Assembly: GCA_015039365.1 (NCBI GenBank)
Contig: WION01000034.1
Span: forward strand, 1-64,000
Length of the DNA: 64,000 nt
Reading direction: 5' to 3'
From: Amanita rubescens
Lineage: Eukaryota > Basidiomycota > Agaricomycetes > Agaricales > Amanitaceae
Part shown: positions 47,121 to 58,429 of the stretch, one piece after another
How the letters are laid out: each line of letters begins with the position of its first letter
Numbering within the stretch: the first letter of the stretch is position 1
Notes under the pieces: generated by a model
The model's input: the letters and a program-made list of their open reading frames with translations, nothing else
Told to the model about the DNA's origin: nothing
Databases searched by the model: none
Position numbers and translations under genes: made by a program

Positions 47121-47502
47121 CCCATACATTTGTGTGACAAGAAATATATACAACAAAATTTTTACAATGAGACGGACCCCGACGGACACCGTTTTCACCC
47201 CATGACCAATTCGACACTGCCCACTCTTGTATATTCTGTCACGTTCAACACTTCCTTTATCTGTACTCCTAGCGCCCCTATGCTAAACCCCTACCACCCC
47301 CCTCAATGTTCCCTATCTGTCAAACATGCCCCATCATCCAAGAACGGGATGACAGATGGGCTGGCGATCTCTGCATGACAGGGATAGCCATAGAGGCCAT
47401 CAATACAGGGGGTTTTCCCTCCACGTCATTTGCAGAGTTCAACCCGATGACGGGGTCTGAGAAGACTGCTCCGTACAGCCCATTGAAGCCGTAGTGGCGG
47501 AG

Positions 47503-48057
47503 AGATGCTCAGCTGAGCATCTAGAGACCGAAAAGGTCTCGATAGAGCCGGTTATACCAGCTCTAAATCTAATAGAGGTCAAGCGGCCTCTAGACTCCAC
47601 TAAACGACAGCCTACATCTTTGGCTGTCAGTAAGATAGAAATGAGCGCACGCCCGCACTCACCTATCCCCTCAATGGCCCTCATGCCATTTGCTCTCTCG
47701 CCTGCCATCCTTTCGCAGGCCGATTCCCTCAGCGAGTCGAGCATGAGGCTCGACCGGCTAGTCTTGACACCTCTGGACGATGGAGGCCCCCAACGGTATC
47801 CCTACAATGCTGTTAACCTCCTATTCACCTTGAGTGCTTCTGATCATAAGATGGGCCTGCTACCTGTCTCCAAGCCTGTCTTCCCCCGGGATCACTCCTG
47901 CAGCCTTCTGAGCATCGAGCATTGGTGGTGGGCTCATGGTAAACCACCGAATATCGTGGTTAAGGCCAAACGACGACCTAATAACGTCGTTAATACGAAA
48001 TTCGGCTTAAGTGTTTTAAAGCACTTACTGTCTGTTGAGGCAGCCCTCATACTGCCT
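47503..48057. repeat. hairpin cluster 1 in the hAT-like element
   Basis: Consecutive, non-overlapping inverted repeats of unrelated sequence: 47,503-47,522 (perfect 20-bp palindrome), 47,524-47,540, 47,545-47,563, 47,606-47,628, 47,700-47,720, 47,736-47,754, 47,942-47,961, 47,969-47,991, 48,008-48,027 and 48,038-48,057. Stems are 6-10 bp and loops mostly 4-10 nt. A further one is at 48,433-48,448. No function is known to me. Confidence 0.8.
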
Positions 48058-48237
48058 ATCCTATCTGCACGCCTGCTGCGGATATCGAGTCTTTGTCACC
48101 CGAGTATTGGACTCGCTTGCCCAGTTCATAAGCCATCCATTTGGATAGTCTGTAGTCAGCTTCTATACGAAGTTGTCAATACAACGAGCGAACGAAAGGG
48201 AATAGCTACGAACCTTAGCGGGCCCATCAACACACTC

Positions 48238-48420
48238 AACTGTGACACTCCCGTCATCTCCCATCCCTCTCGTCTCCATGGCTGTGGGTTGCAGATGCCG
48301 AGTAGTATCGCGTCGTTATCGTCATTGTTTGCTTCAACTGTGACACTCCCGTCATCTCCCATCCCTCTCGTCTCCATGGCTGCGGGTTGCAGATGCCGAG
48401 TATCGCGTCGTTATCGTCGT
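48238..48420. repeat. tandem duplication of about 105 bp
   Basis: The unit beginning tgtgacactcccgtcatctc occurs at 48,241 and 48,339, followed by a partial further copy of its end. Nearly identical copies. Confidence 0.75.
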
Positions 48421-49082
48421 CATTTGCTCGAAGCTGTCTTTGGACAGCATAACTAGTTGATTTCCGAGTCGACTAACTTGTATCTATGTAAATTAAACAT
48501 AAATTCTATGAATTAGATTTAAAAACTATGTTTGAGTCATTACATGACTCACTTAATTATTATTATGCTAGGTGGGACTTGCTGAGCCCATCTATAATCT
48601 TGTATTCCTCCTTTCTTGAAGGGGGAAGGACTTGGGATGAGTCGTTGTTGATTCTCCTGGGTCCTAGCATGGGGAGAGGTCCTCCTTAGGCCTAAAAACA
48701 GCTGATCCAGTCGAAAGGAACACTGGACTGAGGAATCGAGATGCACCAGTCCCAAACTGCGACACGCAGCATATTGCGCCCTTTCATCACCTCCAGTGGT
48801 CTCCCGCATACGGTCGTGATGTGTAAGCTCGTAGGGCTCTCTCCAAGTCCTAGCCTTGCTGTAGTTGTCCTGCCGAGCGAGAAGAGGCAGACTCTAAGTC
48901 CTAACCTTGAAGCCGACACTTGGGTCCAGGCCTCAGATGTCGCAAGGACTGGTCTTGAGTCCTCGTATTGCGCCGTCCTCAGTTTGGCTAACACGGATTC
49001 AACCGCAGTACCTATGTGTCATCCAGATGGTCAGTAAGGAAGGAAAGAGAAAGAGAAAGACGAGGGACGCACCGTATAGCCA

Positions 49083-49364
49083 AGCCGCCCTCACGCGGCT
49101 ATTCTCCCTCCTCCTCTTTCTCCTCGGATCGCAGTCGCGGGCTAGAAGGGAACAAACGGCTCTTGTAGCCGTTAATATTCGGAGCTCTCACTTGTGAGAG
49201 CTCTCATCACCGTTCTTATCGCTAGGGGCTCTAGTGATAAACAAGGCTTGACGTGCGCACGCTCTAAATTCAGCCAGTCACACGATGTGACGACCTTCCA
49301 TACTAGGAAGGAACGTCGAAATTCGACACGCTCCTCGCGTCTAATGTTCTACTGGCTGTAGAAC
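49083..49364. repeat. hairpin cluster 2 in the hAT-like element
   Basis: Eight further short inverted repeats: 49,083-49,100, 49,155-49,173, 49,182-49,203, 49,216-49,240, 49,277-49,291, 49,294-49,311, 49,315-49,327 and 49,346-49,364. Stems of 6-10 bp are mostly perfect; at 49,216 the single mismatch is G:T. Confidence 0.8.
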
Positions 49365-50682
49365 TTCACAAACACCATCGTAGATGTTCGCTTTTGTGGT
49401 GGATAGACTCATATGTTTATCCCACAGATTAATCTTAGAGAATTTTAATTTTTACTTCAGTGAAAATGATGATTTCCCTATTATACTGCATTAAATGTGC
49501 TTCACACAATCTATACTTCTCTATGCAAATCGTATCATGATCGTGAATAGATCACAAGTGATCATGAATGGATCATGATGACCCACAATGATCCATGACT
49601 GATCACGATTGCATGTGCATGGTCTCAAAGAATGATCATGAACATTCACTGTGGTTCACAAGTGTTCATGAGGGAATCAGTATATAATGGCTTAATACAA
49701 TAACTACTATTCATGGCTGTTCACAGCTATTCATGCGCAATCATCGTGGATAGCTAATGATCATTAGTGATCACGAGTGATCATTAATGATCACGCTTGT
49801 TCATGATGATCTACAGTGATCACGAGTGATCATTAGTGATCATTAATGATCATTAATGATCACAGCTTGTTGTCCAATTTCGCGGAGCAAACTGAGAGTT
49901 CCATCTCTTGCTCCGAATCCTCCCCCCAGCATCCTGGACCCGTTCTTGACACTCCCTGTAACGAGGTCCAGGAGAATAGCTCTGAACACTTCACAAATGC
50001 ACAATCAAGTCACGTAGAAGCATCAGAAGAAAGGTGCCGGTAATCCCTCTAGGCTATCCTCGTCAGGAAATTGGCATTGGAGGTGTTACCCACATTGAGG
50101 GAGGTGGAGGAGCGCTATCGGCGATTGCCGTTGAGCGATGGCGTATTCGATGCGCTGAGCGATGAGGCTGGCGCTGCTGCGCGTATGATGAGTCCGAATT
50201 TGGGCTTTCACCACCACTTCCTCGTTCGTCCGGATTCAAGTTGGGGACAGGCTCGGGCAGAAGAAACGGGAGTTGTGGGACGAGAAGCTTTACCTACACC
50301 TGTAGCCGCTTGGACCATTCGGCGTCGAGCTGGCCTGATGAACTAGTGAGCCTGCCAGAGGCTGGAAATAATTGGAATCTGACAAACCCGGAGATGAGGA
50401 TGAGGCTGAGTTATCCCCGGAAATTCCCCTCGAGGCGCAAACTCATTCGCTCATTGATTTCAATTCTGAGTGGTATTCTAATATCTAGTTCTTTGCATGT
50501 ATACCCCATTGCCGCACGGCGGAAAAAATTCTCGGAAACGCGATGATTTTGGGTCACGTGTATGATCACGTGAACGTAATTTACCTGTAATTTACGGGGG
50601 AAAAACTCTAGATTCTGGTCCCAACCGGTACGTTACCGGGGAATTAGGCCGCAGAGGTTTTTCCCGCAGCCCTACAACGCGC

Positions 50683-50780
50683 GATGTTGTTGACGCATGT
50701 TATTTGCCAGTCCCTCCAGAGCGTCATGCTTACATAACGAGCGATGCTGGGACTGGGTAGGAGTCTGATTAAATACAAGG
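50683..50780. promoter_or_regulatory. upstream module of the FunK1 gene
   Basis: This is the inverted counterpart of 43,340-43,440. It contains ccagtccctcc (50,708) and ggactggg (50,750) as inverted halves. A TATA-like attaaatac is at 50,768, 30-40 bp before the kinase start codon. The hAT-like element is inserted at its outer edge. Confidence 0.5.
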
Positions 50781-50807
50781 TTTTGTCGATTCTTTCCTTA
50801 CATAATC

Positions 50808-53384
50808 ATGTTGCCATCCACCTTCAAGGCTTTTCTTCACAAGATGGCCTATCCTCACTACATCGACCACCCGGATATCCTCGGCAACTCGACTTGTTTT
50901 TCGGTCTCAAGTTTAGGCGGAAATATCATCTCCTCTTCTATGGCCGACACACGGGATGTTACCGAAGCTTCAAGTTCAGCTTCAACACCACCAGCTCATA
51001 TATTTCCAACTCTTCCCGAGGCTCACAACTTCTCTGCTCTTGGAAACATCTCCAAGTTTCGTAGATATATCGAAAAGGAACTTCCCAAGGCTCTCGCAAA
51101 TCAGACACCTTTGTCTCCTCTTCCTCCACCGCCTCCAACGCTCCCAGCTGAAAAGCTTCGTCGAAGCGTGAATAGCACTTTCATTAATAGTTTCCTTAAG
51201 GGCAAGGAGGCAACTACAACCTTAGAGTGGGTTTATTTGGACATGTTCCCCGACTCCAAACTTCCCATCCCCTTCTCAAGCGACAACGTCACAAGTTGCG
51301 AGAAAATATGGGATGCAAAATCAGCGACTCTCTCCCGCTTTCCTACAGAGATGACGGAGGAAGCTGTTAAGAGTTGGCTCAATAACATTAGCAGCAACCT
51401 AGCCGCCGTTCACAACCTCGACACTCATACCGGCTCAGACCGCAGGTTTGACTCTAGGACTGCTACAAAAGAACCTTCTGGGGGTTATATGTTGAGGAAA
51501 CCTGACATCTGCGTCATTGACCGGGAGCTCCGCCTTGGTAAAGATGAACGCCTACGATGGCGCCACGTTCAAGCGATCCTCGAGGTTACCACATCGGCGT
51601 CAGTCCCCAGCGTTATCCGGCAGCTTTCTCAGAAAGCGGCATGTATGTTCGATGTCCAACCGCAGAGGCAGTTCGTCTGTGCTCTTGGCATATTCGGCGA
51701 ACCCATGGGACTCGAGTACATGTTCGCTATCGTAGACCGCGCGGGTATAGTTCACACTGGCCGGAACCCAATTAATTCGTATTCCGCTTTCATCTTCCTT
51801 CGTATTATATTCGCTTTATGCTTGTGATCGATCTATGGAGGTTGATCCCGAAATTGGTGTCACACATATCACCGTCGTCGGGTTTGAACGCCCTTCTGAA
51901 TGCGAGCCCGAGACCCGCGCCGAGACTGAAAGCCCCACCAAGCGCACGTTCGCAGTCGTCAAGACACTTCATAGCTCACCTATTCTCTATGGCCGTGGGA
52001 CTCGGGTCTGGGTTGTGAAGGATGAACAAAATAATTCCTTCTATGTGCTGAAAGATTCGTGGATTCAGCAGGGCCCACGTTCAGAGATCGAGTTCATTAA
52101 ACATATCGAGAAGGTAGTCAATGAACAAGCTGATGGGAATCTTTTCAAGTATGCCCATCCCCATTACTACATTGGTCAGGAGGAAGTGTACGACACAGGG
52201 AAGATTCGCAGCGCTCTGCCAAAAAAGCCTCCCATCCGCGTTCAGAGACGAATTGTCACAGGCCCAATAGGGGACCCGATCACATCCTTCCGTTCAAGAT
52301 ATGAATTTGTTAGCGTCATGCTCGACGTCGTAAACTGTATGTTTTATTTGCATAAACTAGGGGAGTTAAATAACATTTTTGACAGTCTTGGAGTTCCTCT
52401 CTGAAAAAGGAAATGTTATTCATGGTGATATTTCTATCAACAATATCTTGATCAACCGCGTTTGGAACAGCCCATCCGAACCCTCACCCTCTCAACTTCG
52501 GAAATTAGCATCCGGTATAAAAGTCTCCGCTGATGATTCTATTACGCTTCCTGAAGGCGATCCTACACCTGAACTTCGTTCTCCAAATGACCAGGCCTAC
52601 CGTAGTGGCTCCGTTCCACCTCGGAGTCCGGCTGTAGAAGCTAGCTATGATGGTACCTTTGAGCCTATTGAAGCTACTGGATTCTTGATTGATTGTGACT
52701 TTATGCGCTACAAGACCGATGCGGACCACCAAACTTCGGTACGCATATCTAACATGATACTCTAATAACATCTGCCTTAACCCGTTATTCTTTCAGGGAA
52801 CTTTGCCTTACATGGCGATTGGAATGCTGGCACCCCTACCTGGATTTGTTCACACACCGGGCCACGATTTGGAATCTCTCCTTCACTCCATGCTAACTAT
52901 ATGTCACTATACCATTGCTGCCAGTGGCAAGCACCGTCAACCTGTCCCAGGTGATGAACGGATTAATTTAAACTTATGGTTTTCCACCAAAGACCTTGAT
53001 CAATTAGCCTGCACCAAGTCATTAACGCTTGAAGCATTCAACACCCGTATTAAACCTTGCCTCCCTCCATATTGGCAAGATTTTGCACCATTTCTTGCAA
53101 GACTAATCAAAGCAACGTGGGGCGAGAACTATCCCTACATCGAGCATCCTAACATTGCCACGCACACTGCATACCGTGATATTTTGAAGGAGGCACTTGA
53201 GATGTATGCGCAAATTGACAAAAACACACCCTGTGTTTATGCCCTCGTCCCGTCCACAAAACGCCCTCGTGAAGAACCAGCACACAACCCAGACCGTCGC
53301 ACAAGGACTCGTTGGGAACGCACCGCGCGCCGCGCATCGATCCACTATCTCGAGAGCCACGTGGAAACCCAGTCGATGAATTAG
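50808..53384 (+). CDS. FunK1 (fungal-type) protein kinase
   Basis: A long N-terminal region (50,808-51,830) leads into the kinase core. Core landmarks are a VLKDSW strand with the presumed ATP-binding lysine (about 52,048), HGDISINNIL as the catalytic loop (HGD rather than HRD, usual for FunK1) in the exon from about 52,384, and LIDCDF in place of DFG before the intron at 52,739-52,796. The last exon opens GTLPYMAIGML and ends with a basic tail. Introns: about 52,339-52,383 and 52,739-52,796. FunK1 kinases are amplified in multicellular basidiomycetes; substrates are largely unknown. Between about 51,800 and 51,835 the frame changes by one base with no convincing intron, so this copy may be a pseudogene or carry a sequencing error. 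Confidence 0.75.
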
Positions 53385-53389
53385 ACCGA

Positions 53390-54050
53390 TTTTGCCATTG
53401 TTCTTGCAATATGCGTCTATTTGTACAAATACCTTCAAGTTCTAGTACTTCCGCCGGTTCCGTCCGTCTCGGTCGTTGTTTTCTTTAATGTATGACTCAC
53501 CTAGACTTTCAATCATCATCTATAAAGAAGGGAACGAGAAAGGTACGCGCTGACAAATTCTGACTAAGGCTGACTAAAATGACTAAGAGCTGACAAATAA
53601 TTTACGTAATCATTACTTAAGCACATTCTGTGATCCAGTCTGATCTCTGCTTGCCCTCCTCTTTCCGTCCCTCCTCCACCTTATAAAAATCTGAAAAATG
53701 TATGTAAAATACTAGATGCATACTCTGATGCCCTCATGTGATATTGGGACAGTAATTGCATATATTTGTGCGCTTTATCTATCTTAATCTTAATCCTGAC
53801 ATAAGCCTGACATAATAATTCATGTAAGCATTACTTAAGCACATTTCGTGTGATCCCTTGCTTGCCCTCCTCTTTCCCTCCCTCCCTCCACCAAATAATA
53901 ATAATAAAAATCAGAAAAATCTATGTAAAATGTTAGATATCAATACAGTGCTTAAAACTAAAACTAAAATCTCAAATATGTCCCCCACCTATTACATCTA
54001 AGCTATTCTGTCCCCACACCTCACACGGGAACGTTGTGCATATAGCGCCC
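53390..54050. repeat. AT-rich flank with a duplicated segment
   Basis: About 53,610-53,700 and 53,830-53,950 share gtaaKcattacttaagcacat and cttgccctcctctttcc blocks, giving a direct duplication of about 100 bp. No gene is seen. Confidence 0.55.
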
Positions 54051-54294
54051 ACACCCCGCAGCGCAGCGAAGGGGTGTAGTAACACAGTTCAACAACAGGC
54101 TAACAGAGCTAACATGCCCACACTTACTATCTGTCTAGGGGTGACCCTCAGCTGGCCGCAGGCCAGATGATTTATCAGTGAGGAGCCCCACTAGGGGTGA
54201 CCCTCAGCTGGCCGCAGGCCAGATGACTTATCGGTGAGGAGCCCCGACAGGGGCGACCCCCCCTGCCCGAAGGGCAGGCGAGGCTTTAGCCTCG
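54051..54294. repeat. GC-rich hairpin cluster
   Basis: Inverted repeats at 54,051-54,077, 54,152-54,166, 54,208-54,222, 54,241-54,254, 54,262-54,278 and 54,279-54,294 follow each other in 245 bp. Two lie in a direct repeat of about 56 bp (54,136 and 54,192). Stems are 5-7 bp, GC-rich and perfect. They resemble the double-hairpin elements known from fungal mitochondrial DNA, but flanking sequence looks nuclear. Confidence 0.75.
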
Positions 54295-54358
54295 TCGTAT
54301 ATACATGCATACCTCTGTTGTAGACTTGTAGTTTCCTAAGTTAGGATCATGTTCTCAT

Positions 54359-54793
54359 TTGATTATGTCATCTAGCCGTTGTTTTCTTGAATACCGGATC
54401 GGGTATCCTGCTCCTAACGTCACGGGAACATTTGGTCCCTATCATTCCAGCAGGCCCAATTACCGAGTATCGAAAGCTCGGACTCTGGTCTATTATGGGC
54501 CAAGTAGCATTTATGGCACCACTTCGAATACGGCATGTAGCTTGACACAGAATATGCTAGACATATGGCTAATGTATTTCTTACAGAGCTGGTCTTCAAT
54601 GGAAGGTAACTGGAATCATCCAGGTGCGATCAATCAAAGGCATATTGGTGAAGAACAATATCACGCTCTTCGACGAGAAAATGCTCAACTTTCCAAGCAA
54701 GTCAGAGCTGTTTGGCAAGCTAAGTACCGCTGCCTGACTATAAACCAGGACAACTTACAAGCGTCTATTAGCACACATACCTACTTCCCGTGA
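54359..54793 (+). other. unassigned open frame
   Basis: 144 codons with a glutamine- and asparagine-rich, possibly helical C-terminal part. No motif recognised. It may be a degraded exon. Confidence 0.25.
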
Positions 54794-54834
54794 AATAGAG
54801 CGCGAGAAGCTCAACCCCGAAGATTTCCCGCTCA

Positions 54835-56840
54835 TTGATTACATTCTCAAAATAGAATTTCAATGGGTGAGCGCGTGATCACGGGTCAGGAGAGAGACAA
54901 AGAGAGCCAAAGAGAGCCTAAGAGAGCCAACGAGAGCCTAAGAGAGCCTAAGAGAGCTTGAGAGAGACTCGGGTCACATTTCGCACTGGGACTCAGCGTC
55001 TCTCCTCTCTTCACCTTCCTCTTATGTCATCCTCACGCGGAAACCACAGGAGTTAGACGTTGCGTCGCTCCCAAGGGATAGACTTTCGGGTCGCCCCTTC
55101 TCAATCGAACATGCGTACCATCTTGCTGGTGGCCAGGCTACCTTACAATACTCTTTCAACGGTTCATCCATAGGTTAGATTTCATGCGCTCTTTATTATA
55201 TCGCTTAGTATGAACGGTTCCTCAGGCTGTTGAACGAAGCCAAGTCGTGGATTGGGAATGTGACACCTGAACTGGACTGGCACAACGGGGGAATCGTCGG
55301 GAGCATCGGCGATTACCAAAAACGCTATCGAGCTATGAAACCTGAGCCTCCAGCGCTTCTTTCTTCAGCACCCTCACAGGTCCTCCCTGAATGCATCCAA
55401 GCCGAGCTAGGTGTGTCTCGTCCACAGCAGCGAACCCTCAAGTCTCCATGTGAAGGATATGGGCTTTTCCGGAAGCATTACGATTTTGACTTTGACTACA
55501 TGAACGTGATACTTGGCAACATTCACCTTCCAACGGTTTAATAGAGTCCTCCCCTAACGCCCACCCGGTGGAAGAGCGGTGTTGGAATTTGGGTCGTCCT
55601 GAATTGGATGTCTTCCAGGCACTACCTCGAATCGGCTGCTGTTACAGCTCACCCCGTTACCAGCACTCTCTGCCCAGCTGGTTCAGGCTGGAACGGTCCA
55701 TAGTGATTTGAGTACGTCATTTTGCTAAATTTGCGTCTCGCAAGCTGACCGGTCACTCTAATTCTGTATCACTGCAATAGAAAGTTGTTCAATGTAATTC
55801 AGAAGCATTACCTTCAATACGTCCGGTCCTAATACCACGTCGTTCGCTTTCTTGCCAACGTTGTGCACGTTGGCGGCGGGTTCTCTCTTATTCGGCGCAT
55901 ACGGCTCCTCTACCATCAGCTTCTAGCATCTTTTCTTATTTTCAACGCATCCTGTGCCGTTCCTTCTATTACCAGGTCCGTAAGTGCTCCATTCTCTCAA
56001 TTTGCGTCTCGCAAGCTAACCAATTCCTTTAATTATGTATCTCCACGATAGAAAGTTGCTCAATGGAATTCGGAAGCATTCCTCTCAATAAGTCGGCGCA
56101 TGCGACCCCTCTATCGTTGGTTTATCACTTTTTTCTTCATTTCAATGCATCCTTCAACTTTCTATGCACGAAACACGCATCCAGTGCCGTTCCTTCTATC
56201 ACCGGGCCCGTAAGTGCTCCATTTCTCTCAATTCGTGCCTCGCACGCTAACCGATCGATTTAATTCAGTATTTCCGTGATAGAAAGTTCCCCAACGCATC
56301 CCTCTGTCGTTTTTCTCTATACGGTCGGTCACAATATCGTCTTGTTCTCCCCCAATCCCACGTTCTTCACGTTGGCCAGCGCGCTCGCCCACATCACGCG
56401 TGATGGCACCCGCACATACTAGCGTTGATCTTGCTTTAGCTCGTGCGTTGAGGACTTTGCTATAACGCAGTCGTCAGGCGTCGTCAGACGGGTTTGATTG
56501 CGCGTCACCCGTTCTGCGGAGGGAGTAGTTCTGGCATTTCTGGTAAGGTGACGCACATTTTCCGTTCTCAAGTCACTGAACCACGACCTCGAACCTTGTT
56601 TTGATCGCCATATCGAGCTCTACCCCCGTAGGTCTTGTTTCCCGCCCTGCACACCAATCAATCGTTTTGACCTGTGTTTCCGCGATAGAAAGTCGTGCAT
56701 ACCATCCATTTACATGACGGTCTCACCCTGCCCCGCTCAAACTCTGCCACTCTCGCAGTAGCCAACGTACTTCGCGTTGGCAGTTCTGAAATATTAATAC
56801 CCTTGTATCTCTCATCTTTGTTAATAAATCGTATTCCATC
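54835..56840 (-). repeat. R1 dispersed repeat, near complete inverted copy
   Basis: It starts with the tail and GAGAGCC array (54,890-54,970), then the 3' block, middle block and two sub-units (about 55,720-56,040 and 56,050-56,270), and a 5' block reaching a segment (56,690-56,770) that matches the complement of 890-960. More diverged than the 40.4-kb copy. Confidence 0.75.
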
Positions 56841-57430
56841 CAATACTAAATACAGCGCGTGGTTCCCTCGTCCCGGTCTTCATGGCATCGGCTCCAATCC
56901 CAGACCTAACCTTCAGCCACGGTTTCCTCTCCTACTGTTCAATCTTTATTTATGTCGCCATTTCCGAACCCAGTGGAAAAGGCCTGCACTCAGCTGCTCA
57001 ACTGACGATCGTCTGGCCTGCCAGGCCCGAGCAGTGCCGCCATCATACTCTCATTGTTACACCCTCTCATGGTGCTCAAGATCATTCACACAGAAGTTGT
57101 CAAGAGTCGGACTTTACGTCGCTCCCATGGGCTAGGCTCTCGCGTCACCCTTTCTCAACCGAAGATGTGCATCGCCAAGTAGCCGCACAGATTCCCTCTG
57201 CTTCAAAAAGCCAGGTTCAGTGCTTAGTGTCACACCCTCTATTTTGTTTTTAGTCAGCATTTACTCCGGCGTCGTTACCCTCTGGACTTTGGATGCTTTT
57301 ACACGCATAAATCAGATAAACGCCCTTAATCTATTGACGTATGTGGTCTAGAAATAATTGAAGTGGTAACATCTTAACTATGAGCAGGTATTCATTAAAC
57401 CGTTACTTGAACCAGATGCCGACGGTACAT
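56840..57430. other. spacer with a decayed R1-like piece
   Basis: About 57,070-57,170 resembles an R1 3' block on minus (gacttt/acgt, cgctcccatgggctaggctctcg). No gene is seen. Confidence 0.4.
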
Positions 57431-57438
57431 GCGCTTTG

Positions 57439-58423
57439 TCACTCCTTGTCAGATAGCTCTGACCCAGAATCGTCAACCGTATCCGGCCTACAGTGATGCT
57501 TGTGGAACAACAGATGCGTGGTGATGAGCCCACACGCGTCACACTTGATAAACAAGCCCAAGAATTGCTCCTCAGTCAAGCCGGGCTTCTCTATACATTC
57601 AAGCTTTGTTAGTTTCCGCCAGTCAGTTCGACGACTCAAATCCACGCCTTCAAACCCGGGGGCAGGAAGGGGTGAGTCCATTAAATCTGCTTAAGTCCAT
57701 GCATTATGTCCATATTCTTAAGATCATCTTTTACATACCAGCTTGGGCATAAGTTCTCTTCAACTGCGTTTTGGTTACAGACCTCGTCTCCTTGTCGATA
57801 TTGACTTGCGAAGGGTATGGCATATTGACACCTTGTAACCCAGGCTCGTGGTGAGTGCCAGATTGATGTAGAATTGAGAAAGTTAGAAACTAACCTCGCA
57901 GCGGATAGCTCTTCCCTTTAATTTTTCCCCCTAGGTATACTCTTTCTAGTGGTACTGAATAGAGGGGCATCAGTAACCACTTCGTCAATGAGTCAGGCAA
58001 ATGGTGGCCAACCTGAATAACCGCACCGGCCCTGGGCACATTCGGCGACGTACTCCCCTTTGTACCGACCATCTATAGATAAGCATATTGCAGCTTCCTT
58101 ATATGCCGTATTTTTCCTGCGCGGTTCCAGCAAGGGACATAAACAACCTGGCCCAAGGTACTCATGGGTTTCGCGATACTGGCACAATTCGTTTGGTGGT
58201 ACACGCCCACCATCAGGCTTGAGCGGCCTATGGAAACATCGCTAGTTCAGCTAATCATATATATTGTAGAGACCATGGTTACTTGCCAATAGTGCACGAC
58301 TAGCTTCAGTTTAGCCGGGTCATAAGACATGACGCGGTGAGTTGACTTGTCGACGTCATATAATAACTTTTGACGGTAGGTTGGGAAGGTCAAAAACGGT
58401 AGTGGTTTGGGTTTTCTAGGCAT
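57439..58423 (-). CDS. cysteine-containing paralogue F, unknown function
   Basis: Multi-exon gene read leftward. Exon 1 (58,423-58,283) starts MPRKPKPLPFLTFP. Exon 2 (from 58,227) has GPGCLCPLL, then a basic stretch and CAQGRCGY, giving a C-x-C plus C-x4-C pattern reminiscent of a GRF-type zinc finger. A third part includes YLGGKIKGKSYPLRG before a donor near 57,896. The last exon (57,681-57,439) has CDACGLITTHLLFHKHHC, a CxxC...HxxC zinc-binding pattern, and an acidic end. Exon order matches paralogue G. The family is familiar from agaricomycetes as short uncharacterised proteins; the zinc-finger reading is inference. One splice around 58,015 is uncertain. Confidence 0.5.
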
Positions 58424-58429
58424 GATGAG

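Larger units (their letters stand above)
45927..50674. mobile_element. hAT-like element, non-autonomous
   Basis: Terminal inverted repeats read TAGGGTTGCGGGAAAAA on the left and, complemented, TAGGGCTGCGGGAAAAA on the right. They are flanked by an exact 8-bp duplication CAACGCGC at 45,919-45,926 and 50,675-50,682. TAGGG/CAGGG ends and 8-bp duplications are the hAT hallmark. The 4748-bp interior has no intact transposase; short frames at 46,087-46,317, 49,846-50,043 and 50,071-50,346 lack a recognised domain. TGATCA-rich subterminal zones, a direct duplication and two clusters of short hairpins fill it. Confidence 0.85.

Noticed and set aside
43340..50780. One large transposon with the 95-bp inverted modules as its ends
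   Set aside because: Each module carries promoter-like sequence next to a gene and the hAT-like element is separately bounded; no target duplication outside the modules was found.
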